Positions 8,989 through 16,600 of a stretch of 33,556 bases of DNA are shown here, one piece after another. Source of the DNA: an uncultured Chlorobiaceae bacterium (GTDB lineage: Bacteria > Bacteroidota > Chlorobiia > Chlorobiales > Chlorobiaceae); assembly GCA_903851385.1 (NCBI GenBank), contig CAINOC010000079.1, positions 1-33,556 on the forward strand, read 5' to 3'. The stretch's first letter is position 1. The number at the start of each line of letters is the position of its first letter. Made by a program: the position numbers and the translations under genes. The notes beneath the pieces were generated by a model, which worked only from the letters and a program-made list of their open reading frames with translations, was not told the origin of the DNA and searched no databases.

Positions 8989-9690
8989 ATGAAAAAAATC
9001 ATATATCTTTTTTTAGCGTTTATCATTTTTATGATGAAGGCGCCTGTTATGGTTAGAGCTGATGTCACCGTGTTGAACTATAGCATCCAGACTGATGATA
9101 ATTATCAAATATTTCTAGCAACCGATAATTCGGTTCAGGGAGATTTGATAGCTTCCGGAACAGGGTGGGGTAATACCCATATAGGCACTTCCAATCTCAA
9201 TCTCACTCCCGGACAGACTTATTTTCTCCATGTATACGGCGATGATTCGGGTGGCGGCCCGGCAGGATTCCTTGGACAATTTTCTCTGAGTGGATCAAGC
9301 GCTGTGTTTGCCAATAATACCGCCAACCTTCTTACGAACACAACAAACTGGCAGGTAACTAGCAGTGGAACGACATCGCCGACCACTTACAATGCCGCTT
9401 TGTGGAACACGGGCAGCTACACTACCCCGATGTCCGCGGGCACTAATAGCTCTAATTTAGTTTGGTCACAAAACAGCTCCATAAACAACAGTGCTCAATG
9501 GATTTGGTCTAAATTCGACTCACCCACGCAAAACAACGGCAATTTTAACTACGACAGCTATTTTACTACACAAATAACATCTGGACCTGTACCTGAGCCA
9601 TCATCAATGATCCTTCTTGGCATCGGTTTAGCCTGTGGAGCTGTCGGACTAAGGAAAAAAAACTCAGCAACAGCTTCAGTGAATTGCTGA
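8989..9690 (+). CDS. PEP-CTERM sorting-domain exported protein
   Basis: From the preferred ATG at 8989 the protein has 233 residues: a signal peptide (MKKIIYLFLAFIIFMM…), a ~180-residue Ser/Thr/Asn/Gly-rich body with beta-sandwich character (TPGQTYFLHVYGDD, repeated Trp and Asn), and a C-terminal tripartite signal: VPEPSS, a hydrophobic helix (MILLGIGLACGAVGL) and a basic end (RKKN). PEP-CTERM proteins are cut and processed by exosortase (EpsH/XrtA family) and usually reach the cell surface or the exopolysaccharide matrix. No exosortase is in the window. The body domain is not recognised. The longer start at 8932 adds unlikely residues ahead of the signal peptide. Confidence 0.85.
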   Translation: MKKIIYLFLAFIIFMMKAPVMVRADVTVLNYSIQTDDNYQIFLATDNSVQGDLIASGTGWGNTHIGTSNLNLTPGQTYFLHVYGDDSGGGPAGFLGQFSLSGSSAVFANNTANLLTNTTNWQVTSSGTTSPTTYNAALWNTGSYTTPMSAGTNSSNLVWSQNSSINNSAQWIWSKFDSPTQNNGNFNYDSYFTTQITSGPVPEPSSMILLGIGLACGAVGLRKKNSATASVNC

Positions 9691-9896
9691 AATTTACACC
9701 AGCCAAATCGACACTAATAAGGTGCCTGTCGGTTCACGCCAAAGTTGGCAACCCTGAATCGAATTCTCCATCGTTACCAGACCTCCGCTGACTATCTAAC
9801 TGCAAGTTTACAAGCTGTTCTGACTTGGCAGGATGTGACGTGTACCCACGAGCCGCCTCACAACAAAAGGAAATTTTTGTCCCAGTCATCGTGTAC

Positions 9897-12800
9897 TCAT
9901 GGTATACATTCATGCTTGTTCGGTTTATTTTTCGTTTTGATCCCATGAATGTGTTTTTCCAGGATTCTTCTCACGAACAGCAAGAACAGATCGAGCACCA
10001 ACAAAACTAAGCCGAATTTGGTGATGGTACCTCCAGCTTCATGTATTGAAGTGAACGTGTTCAATATGTAACCACCAAGCATCAGAATGAATGAAACGAA
10101 CATGACAAGCTGCAACCAGTATTTTGTCACCACTCCCAGGAAGGTTTTAGGCGTCGAAAAATCCAGCATCCCAAGCAGAATCCAGTTCAGGTCCTTGAGG
10201 TACCCGCTGATTTTTCCCATGATGCCCTGTCCACCATCAAGACGATCGACCATCGAAGAGAGAATCGCCGAAGAACGTCCTGCCTGCCGGAGGCTTTTTT
10301 CAGGATCGAAATCGCGGTTGAAGTCATAGTTTTCGATGAATTCCGTTTTCCATTCGAGTGGATTTACGGGAGAAGTGCCAGTTGCAGGTTTGTTTATTCT
10401 GTCGAAAGGAATCCTGATGCTTTCGATTCTTTTGTATTGTCTTTCACTCCTCTCGTTCTCGAACCTGGCACTTTTAAGTTCAGGCAACCACGCCTTGGTC
10501 GTTTCGTCGATGATGGCTTGCTGGGCCCTGAGAATAGATTCTGTTCTCATTGCAGCGTCGTTGTCATCGGGGAGCAGCGCAGTGATGATCCTTTCAGCGG
10601 CATCGAGCCTTCCCCACAGGATATCGTTCCGACGCCATTCGCGCTCGAAGAATCCTCCGAACGAACTGAGGGAGATACCAGCAAGCTTCGATTTATTCTT
10701 TTTCGATTCATCCCACAGCGAGGTAGCATCGGCAGGGCTAATCCGGTATATGCCGACAGGCTTGCCTTCTCCGTAATCACCTCCGGCGAGAAGCGGAAGT
10801 TTCGTCGAATCCGTGAGATCATAGCCGTAATCGTAGAAATACCATATTCGCCCGGCGATGTCGGGAAACAGCTTGCCCAGTTCCTCAAGCGCCCCGTACA
10901 CATCAACACAGAGGGCGAAGGTTCCTTGGCATGGGGGACCTAAGGGCTGGCCGCTTTTTCTCTCCATGGCGCACCATCCCTTCTTGATGATCACGTTCAT
11001 TCGTCCCATGAGCCAGTCGATCTTCTTTGCGATCTTCTTCTCGATTTCGTCCGGCCCGATTTTTGAATCGAAACAATTGGCAAGTTTATCGAAGGATGCA
11101 TAAATTGACGATCCCTCACGATCGGCATTTTTGCGGGTAAGCTGCACTTCGATATCGTCCCTCAGGTTCATGGCCTGAGGAGCAAGAGGATTCACGGACG
11201 AATCGGTGAGAAGAAGAGCCCTCAGGCGGTATAACTCCCTGATGGAAGCGACCAGCTTTAACCTGAAAGCCCGGATGGCCTTCTCAAAAGTTATGTCGAG
11301 CGACGTTGATTCCTCGATGAGTTTCCTGCCACAGTCGTCGATCAGGCCGAAATAGAGCTTTTCAGGGGAGCGATCCTTGATCGCTTCCTCGATGGTCTTC
11401 CTCAAATGGTTCAGCCTTCTTATTCTGAAGTCAATGTCGAAGTTACGGAAGAAGACGTTTTCCGTCTTTTTACCAGTTTTTTCACACTCTGTGATCAAGG
11501 AGGCAAATCTATGTTCCCGCCATGCACTAACGATCTTTCCAACTGCACCAGAGATGTCCGGGCGTTTTTCTGCATCCATTGCCCTTACAACTATCTGGGT
11601 GAGCAAGTTGGTCTGCTTGTCCAGGCGGGTGTAGTGATAGGTCTCATAGCCGCTCCCAAGCAGGTGCACCATATAGTCGAGGTCCCTCTTGTCGTACTTT
11701 GGCAAATGATGCTGTATTGTTTTCTGGCCCCTGAGCCGCTTTTCGGAGGGTGTGCTTTCCGATACATCCTTCCAAAACTCCAGCACTTTCCGGTCATCTT
11801 CGGTGACCCCGGAATCAAAAGCCAATGCGCCACTAGCCCCTCTGATTGAGAAGAGCCGGTCGATAGACACTGATTGATCGCCGGTTGTCTGCAGTCGCCC
11901 GGACTGTTCCCAGAATTCAATAAACTGCTTTACAATGATCTCTTTCAGCCGAGAGGCGTTCCTTTCATCGATCTTGTCCATGATCTCCCCGACAGCTTCA
12001 AGCCATTTGTTGCGCTCTGTCACGCCTTCCAGTTCCTGGCGGATGGTTTCGTATCCGGGTAAAGTGTGGAACGCCAGCATCGAATTTCTCATAAAGGAGA
12101 TCTCATTGGGATCTTCGATCTTACCAGGTTGTTCCGGAACGGGGTCAATATAGAGCAGTTTTCGTATTACAGGGCAATAGGCTTCCCGGGCATGGATCGC
12201 TTTGATGGCATGGCCAAAGGGACGGTTATCGAGGTAACCCCCATCCGCAAATTCACGATCTTCAAGCTTCAGACCGGCATTTGATTTTTCGTATTCGCTG
12301 AAGAAGGTTTTACGCCATTCGGGCAAAAAATGGCTGAATATGGCATGGTTTTCCGAATCGCGGCGTCTGAGGAAATCCATCACATCACGGATCGTCACCG
12401 CTTCGAATGCGGTCGGAAAAGACGAGGTGCAACGGGATGCGAAGGCGAGGATGGTATCGTGTTTGCCGTCGAAGTGGTTCTGGTCACGGCTCGGATAGAG
12501 CTCCAGGGAGCGGTACATAAATGGAAATACATGCTTGTGAAGACGTTCGTAAGCTTTCCCGTCACTGAGGAGGATCGGTTTTTCCAGACCGCGCAGGTCG
12601 GTGGCGGTCACATAAAGGTCGAGCGTCTTTACATGACTCTGCTCACTGAGACCACCACCTCTGATCTCCTTTTCCTTTTTCTTCGCAGCATTTTCCATAT
12701 CCATGAAGGCTCCGAGAAGCTTGGCGTACATCCTCTGGCTGTTAAACAGTGAGGTTTTGGGGCTTTTCGAAGGAAAGAGGCCGGGCTCCGACTTCTTGTC

Positions 12801-13175
12801 GTTGAGAAGTTTGTCTACGTCACCCTCCTCAAGCCAGATGGTTTGCAGTGCATTGAGGTCGTCGAGCCCTCTGACCAGTGCCTTCGCGAGGCAAACTCCA
12901 TTGATTCCACCGGCAGAGGTGCCCGATATGATGTCTACCACGAATCGGTAGTCGTCGGAGGCGTCATTTCTTTTTTCGGTTAGATAGGCGGCAATGTCGC
13001 GATAGACTGCAGTAGTCCCGTTCAAATTGTTGGGACCGGGGACGAGCGGCGAAGTAGAGTGCACCATGTTCAGGAGTTCCTGGACGATGCCATTCATGTA
13101 AACAGCAAGCGAAATCCCCCCATAAATTACAACGGCAAAGCGGACTTCGGTAGTGATCCTGTCTGAGTGGTTCAT
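9897..13175 (-). CDS. Large patatin-like phospholipase-domain protein with C-terminal membrane segments
   Basis: 1092 residues. The N-terminal ~330 residues form a patatin domain: a glycine-rich oxyanion loop (YGGISLAVYMNG, around G19-G20), the nucleophile elbow G-T-S-A-G with Ser87, and the catalytic Asp311 in FADGGYLDN. Together these give the Ser-Asp dyad of patatin lipid acyl hydrolases. The long middle (about 380-1000) is mainly helical and resembles the extension of the 'patatin-like protein' family of about 1000 residues, whose role is unknown. Near the C-terminus two hydrophobic segments (WLQLVMFVSFILMLGGYIL and FGLVLLVLDLFLLFVR) should anchor it in the inner membrane with a short basic tail. 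It stands alone; likely acts on phospholipids at the membrane, in either lipid turnover or defence, but nothing here decides between them. Confidence 0.85.
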   Translation of the reverse strand: MNHSDRITTEVRFAVVIYGGISLAVYMNGIVQELLNMVHSTSPLVPGPNNLNGTTAVYRDIAAYLTEKRNDASDDYRFVVDIISGTSAGGINGVCLAKALVRGLDDLNALQTIWLEEGDVDKLLNDKKSEPGLFPSKSPKTSLFNSQRMYAKLLGAFMDMENAAKKKEKEIRGGGLSEQSHVKTLDLYVTATDLRGLEKPILLSDGKAYERLHKHVFPFMYRSLELYPSRDQNHFDGKHDTILAFASRCTSSFPTAFEAVTIRDVMDFLRRRDSENHAIFSHFLPEWRKTFFSEYEKSNAGLKLEDREFADGGYLDNRPFGHAIKAIHAREAYCPVIRKLLYIDPVPEQPGKIEDPNEISFMRNSMLAFHTLPGYETIRQELEGVTERNKWLEAVGEIMDKIDERNASRLKEIIVKQFIEFWEQSGRLQTTGDQSVSIDRLFSIRGASGALAFDSGVTEDDRKVLEFWKDVSESTPSEKRLRGQKTIQHHLPKYDKRDLDYMVHLLGSGYETYHYTRLDKQTNLLTQIVVRAMDAEKRPDISGAVGKIVSAWREHRFASLITECEKTGKKTENVFFRNFDIDFRIRRLNHLRKTIEEAIKDRSPEKLYFGLIDDCGRKLIEESTSLDITFEKAIRAFRLKLVASIRELYRLRALLLTDSSVNPLAPQAMNLRDDIEVQLTRKNADREGSSIYASFDKLANCFDSKIGPDEIEKKIAKKIDWLMGRMNVIIKKGWCAMERKSGQPLGPPCQGTFALCVDVYGALEELGKLFPDIAGRIWYFYDYGYDLTDSTKLPLLAGGDYGEGKPVGIYRISPADATSLWDESKKNKSKLAGISLSSFGGFFEREWRRNDILWGRLDAAERIITALLPDDNDAAMRTESILRAQQAIIDETTKAWLPELKSARFENERSERQYKRIESIRIPFDRINKPATGTSPVNPLEWKTEFIENYDFNRDFDPEKSLRQAGRSSAILSSMVDRLDGGQGIMGKISGYLKDLNWILLGMLDFSTPKTFLGVVTKYWLQLVMFVSFILMLGGYILNTFTSIHEAGGTITKFGLVLLVLDLFLLFVRRILEKHIHGIKTKNKPNKHECIP

Positions 13176-13687
13176 CTGCTGCTCCTTTTCCTGAATTCAA
13201 ACATGAAAGTCAAGAATTGCTTAATTTATAAAAGAGGGGAAACAACTGGGCGTAACTACCACAATGAGCAATCAAGAACTGCATATTACAGAGAACTTCG
13301 AATCGAGCAAAAATGAAGTGCAGAGGTATCGAAATGACTACGTAACAATGCCCCCACTTACTTTAGATGGAAGGGAGCATTTTTTGTGGTTACGTAACAA
13401 AAGAACACTTAAGTACGCTTCTTTTGCTTCTATTATTTACCAATAAAAAAAATAAAAACCAATTTCTCTCTTCTTCGCAATAAGTTTGTCTTCAACGCCT
13501 AATAATTCGGCATAAGCACATCACACCCGCGAAGATTTTTGAAAGAAATTCAATTCGCTGTTATTGTCCTGTTAATTTTTTATAATCAAGAGAGAACGTG
13601 AGTAAATACAAGGGGTTGCAGACACTCATTTTAAAAACGAAGAGCGTGCAGAGCTGTAACACAGAAAAAAAATAGAATTATGAAACC
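13176..13687. other. Intergenic region with a repeated TACGTAACAA motif
   Basis: 512 bp between divergent genes. A 60-codon frame at 13264-13446 has no Shine-Dalgarno site or family resemblance and is not called. TACGTAACAA occurs near 13339 and again near 13391, about 52 bp apart, possibly part of a binding site. Otherwise nothing is recognised. Confidence 0.35.
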
Positions 13688-14032
13688 ATGAAGACACAAC
13701 TGCAAAACATTATTAACCTGATCGAGGCAGGGCAGTTCAATGAAGCTTATAGCGCCCTGAAAGTTCTAAGAAAAGACCAGACACTTTCAGACGATATCCT
13801 GGAAATATTAGAACTTGCGAGCATTGAAATCGGAGTGACAGAAAAGCGCAGGCAGCTGGAACCGCAGGGCGGGTTTTATGCGAAAAGTGCGGTATTGAGA
13901 CTGCAGGAAGCGTTAGGCGACCCAGATGCTGGTGAACGGCTGAGACAACTGAAGGAACAGATGAACCTTACGTTAGATGCTTTAGCCCTCCAGTCAAAAA
14001 CTGACAGCATAAAAAATGAATCCATTCCCTGA
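13688..14032 (+). CDS. Small helical protein of unknown function
   Basis: 114 residues, cytoplasmic, no signal peptide or cysteines. The sequence reads as paired helices: MKTQLQNIINLIEAGQFNEA then YSALKVLRKD…DILEILELASIEIG resembles a TPR-like helix pair, followed by a charged loop and a long helix (AVLRLQEALGDP, GERLRQLKEQMN). I do not recognise a family. It lies 38 bp upstream of the acetyltransferase-like gene on the same strand, so the two may be co-transcribed. Coding is supported by length, an ATG start and the context. Confidence 0.55.
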   Translation: MKTQLQNIINLIEAGQFNEAYSALKVLRKDQTLSDDILEILELASIEIGVTEKRRQLEPQGGFYAKSAVLRLQEALGDPDAGERLRQLKEQMNLTLDALALQSKTDSIKNESIP

Positions 14033-14070
14033 TCAGCAAACGTATACAAGAAACCTTGGGGATGCTTACG

Positions 14071-14763
14071 ATGAATATTCCACCGGAACGATACCAACCT
14101 GAACGAATTGATCCGGCTCAACTCGGGGGCTGGCTGAGTTGGTCACTCGGATTCTTTTCAGAAACAGTGCTGCAAAACCCTTTTCTGGATCTGACTCTGC
14201 AACTAGACCTGACGGAAGCTTATGCCAGATATACAGCCCTTAAAGCATCGGGTGGAGAGGGTACTTTTTTTGCCTTTCTGGTCTGGCATCTTGCCCAGGC
14301 ACTGGCGGCCCACCCTTCGTTTAACCTTCGCTGTATCGGTGATGACTGGTATGTGTTGCACAACCCTCCTATTTTTATACCTGTCGCTGTAGGTGGCTGC
14401 ACTCGTTTTCGCGACATCGTCCTTGAAAATGTTTACCGGCAGGACTACCCGACCTTCATTAACCAGTACCTTGAAAAGCTGGCAATGGCCCGCAGAGCTG
14501 ATGGTGAAGTTGGCAAATCCTGGGAGGTGTTTGATTATGCCCATTTCATTGGCAACCTGCCTAACCTGAGATTCACTGGCATGTCGCTGCACTGGCGTTC
14601 AGACCAGATTCATGGGCAGAGTTTTTTCTATTTCGGGCAGCGATACCAGGATGGTGAGCGCTTGCTTATGCCACTATCAGTTAAACTGCATCACGCATGT
14701 ACAGACTTTTTTGTGCTCGACGAATTGATTGTCGATTTCAACCGGCGACTGTTGATGCCGTAG
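14071..14763 (+). CDS. Chloramphenicol acetyltransferase-like protein
   Basis: About 230 residues with the CAT fold: an N-terminal FF/TVLQNPF strand region, GGEGTFFAFLVWHLAQAL helix, the PIFIPVAVGGCTRF and PNLRFTGMSLHW strands, and a C-terminal SVKLHHACTDFFVLDELIVDFN corresponding to the CAT active-site block HHxxxDG. Counting from the earliest possible start (TTG at 14056), the second His is H213 and the Asp is D217, matching CAT catalytic His195 and structural Asp199; the Gly after Asp is Phe here. ATG at 14062 and 14071 are better starts than the TTG; GGGG 9 nt before 14071 favours that one. CATs are trimeric acetyl-CoA-dependent O-acetyltransferases, but drug resistance should not be assumed. 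It is convergent with the cqsA-like gene, 60 bp away. Confidence 0.8.
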   Translation: MNIPPERYQPERIDPAQLGGWLSWSLGFFSETVLQNPFLDLTLQLDLTEAYARYTALKASGGEGTFFAFLVWHLAQALAAHPSFNLRCIGDDWYVLHNPPIFIPVAVGGCTRFRDIVLENVYRQDYPTFINQYLEKLAMARRADGEVGKSWEVFDYAHFIGNLPNLRFTGMSLHWRSDQIHGQSFFYFGQRYQDGERLLMPLSVKLHHACTDFFVLDELIVDFNRRLLMP

Positions 14764-14822
14764 AGGGGTAACCAAAAATTGCAGGAAGGCAGAAATCTGG
14801 ATCAAAAGCAGCTCAATGGGCT

Positions 14823-16055
14823 TTATTCAATTTTTTTCCGCCTGGTCGACTTCCAGTTCCACATACCTATATCATCCCTTATTGCTTCGCAGACGTCGAG
14901 AACGTATTGCAGTTGAGGCTTTTCAAGACCGCTATGGATGGAAAATCGCATAAGAGAACGGGTTTTTGGCGTGGCAGGAGCCATAAATACCGATCCAAAA
15001 ACACCCCGTTCCTCAAGAGCATCGCGAAGAAGTTCCGTATCTGATTCCAGGCCACCTTCTATAGCAATAACCTGGGATTTACTGGAGATGTTATAGCCGA
15101 GGTTACGAATCCCGTTGCGGAAGAATTCCGCATTGTGATGAAGATTTACTCTGCGATAGTCATCTTTTTTTATGACCTCAAGTGTTGCCTGCAACCCTGC
15201 AATTTCATAAGAGAGAAGGGCCGAACTGAAAATGGCCGGGAAAGCCAGGAAGGGATAATATTTGGCGAATTTTCTGGAGCATATAATAATCCCGGCACGC
15301 CCGGCAAATGCTTTGGCAAGACTGGCTGTAATAAAGTCAACTTTATCGGTCAAGCCAAGGGAAGCCACCAGACCAGCCCCGTGAAGACCATGGGTACCTA
15401 AGGAGTGCGATTCATCGATAACAGAAATGCAGCCATACCTGTTGGCAATGCCAATAATATCCAGAAGGGGAGCTATATCGCCGTTGGTGCTGTAGAGTGA
15501 GTCAAGAAGCACAATCCCCTGGCCACGTTCATTGATCAAGCGCTCAAGATGAGCAGGTTCATTATGCCGGAAGGCATAAGGAGTAGCCCCTGATGTTTTA
15601 ACCCCCTCCCATAAGGACATATGGGTAAAGAAATCAATATAAACCGGCGTAGTCGGATCGGCAATAACCTGCATAAGACCGACATTGGCCGCCCATCCTG
15701 ACTGACAGAGAATAGAACTTTCAAAGCCGGTAAACTCTGCCACTGCCTGCTCAAAATAATATTTTGTACTGCCTTCATGCATGAACACTGCTGACATAAC
15801 AGGCTCATTGCCTTCTTTTTGAAGCACTTGAAGCTGCGCTTCTCTGATATATGGATGGCCGGAGATATTAAGGTAGTCGTTACTCTGGAGCATTATTGCG
15901 CCCGCGGACGGCTCTACACTGCCGATAACAAGCGGCTTTCCATTTTTACGTGGCTTAAAAAGCTCATCGTCACAAGCCTGAAGTTTTTTTTCAAGAAACT
16001 CAGGAAAATCGCGTTTGCTTTTTACAGTTATGTCTGGGGGAGAACTAACTGTCAA
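14823..16055 (-). CDS. cqsA: CqsA-type alpha-hydroxyketone autoinducer synthase (PLP-dependent)
   Basis: 410 residues, an alpha-oxoamine synthase (class II aminotransferase fold) close to Vibrio CqsA rather than to KBL, BioF or ALA synthase. Blocks shared with CqsA, in order: [17 protein letters not shown] (118-127), [13 protein letters not shown], a Tyr-Ser-Thr block after [13 protein letters not shown] with D214 and H217, [13 protein letters not shown] with K248 (Schiff base to PLP), FPAIFSS and [12 protein letters not shown]. CqsA joins an acyl-CoA to S-adenosylmethionine or 2-aminobutyrate to make amino-CAI-1, which is then converted to the alpha-hydroxyketone CAI-1. The start is TTG at 16055; the N-terminus is about 14 residues longer than in Vibrio and there is no nearby ATG. 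It is divergent from a CqsS-like sensor, which strongly supports the assignment over KBL/BioF. Confidence 0.88.
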   Translation of the reverse strand: MTVSSPPDITVKSKRDFPEFLEKKLQACDDELFKPRKNGKPLVIGSVEPSAGAIMLQSNDYLNISGHPYIREAQLQVLQKEGNEPVMSAVFMHEGSTKYYFEQAVAEFTGFESSILCQSGWAANVGLMQVIADPTTPVYIDFFTHMSLWEGVKTSGATPYAFRHNEPAHLERLINERGQGIVLLDSLYSTNGDIAPLLDIIGIANRYGCISVIDESHSLGTHGLHGAGLVASLGLTDKVDFITASLAKAFAGRAGIIICSRKFAKYYPFLAFPAIFSSALLSYEIAGLQATLEVIKKDDYRRVNLHHNAEFFRNGIRNLGYNISSKSQVIAIEGGLESDTELLRDALEERGVFGSVFMAPATPKTRSLMRFSIHSGLEKPQLQYVLDVCEAIRDDIGMWNWKSTRRKKIE

Positions 16056-16600
16056 TGTATTTTAATTTAAAGACTTACTAATTCCTTTTTCACTAAAGTT
16101 AAATCCGGATTTCTGTATCAAGAATAGAATTCAGTGTTTATAAAATCATGCGCAATGAAGAAAACAATACAATCAGGTGCCCTATCATGTTATATTAATG
16201 ATAAAGATAATAAAATAAATGTATTAAAAGCGGTAAACTTATAGTAATATACGTAGCACGCCAAGCCCTATAGAGTACAGAGTAGTATATATATTCCGTC
16301 GTTATCCATGCAATGCATTATAAACATGATGGATAAGACTTACAATACCCTTTCAGCCCCTATCGATAATGAAAAAATGTAAATCGCTTACGGTTTTTTA
16401 AAAAACACGTAAATTGCTGTAGCAACAGGTTCTAACAACCATTGCCCGATTTTCTGCATCACGCTCCAGGGCTCTTGGCAGGCAATTATAAGGAATATGA
16501 ACTCTTTTTTACTTCTTCTGCAGGATCGCATAACTCATTGATCAAAAGTATTATTACCAAAAAGTATAAGAACACGGGAAAGAAGCTTTTTGATAAAAAA
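16056..16600. other. Shared upstream region of cqsA and cqsS with repeats
   Basis: 545 bp between the divergent synthase and sensor, AT-rich. It contains two direct repeats and a perfect palindrome near 16379-16418 and an ATGCAATGCAT near-palindrome at 16308-16318. The open frame from a TTG at 16442 is continuous with cqsS, but the residues encoded before 16601 do not look like part of the sensor, and the start at 16601 fits the family. No clean -35/-10 or sigma-54 promoter was recognised. Confidence 0.45.
16379..16418. repeat. Direct repeats flanking an AT palindrome upstream of cqsS
   Basis: GTAAATCGCT (16379-16388) and GTAAATTGCT (16409-16418) differ at one base and are exactly 30 bp apart, close to three helical turns. 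Between them lies the perfect palindrome GTTTTTTAAAAAAC (16393-16406). The arrangement is compatible with cooperative regulator binding on one face of the DNA ahead of the sensor gene. It could also be a simple A/T hairpin. Function is inferred. Confidence 0.35.

Noticed and set aside
9745-10010. Plus-strand frames at the 3' end of the patatin gene
   Set aside because: Overlap the antisense of the patatin C-terminus; low complexity and no family signal.
13264-13446. 60-codon plus-strand frame
   Set aside because: No ribosome site, no motif, AT-rich spacer; probably chance.
14823-16055. 2-amino-3-ketobutyrate CoA ligase or BioF instead of CqsA
   Set aside because: The specific blocks ([30 protein letters not shown]) and the adjacent CqsS-type sensor fit CqsA better.
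16472-16488. TTGGCAGGCAATTATAA as a sigma-54 promoter for cqsS
   Set aside because: The -12 position lacks the required GC, so it is only a half match.
16442-16600. N-terminal extension of the CqsS homologue from a TTG start
   Set aside because: The 53 extra residues are not part of the sensor, and the ATG at 16601 puts His194 and pocket residues at the same numbers as in Vibrio CqsS.
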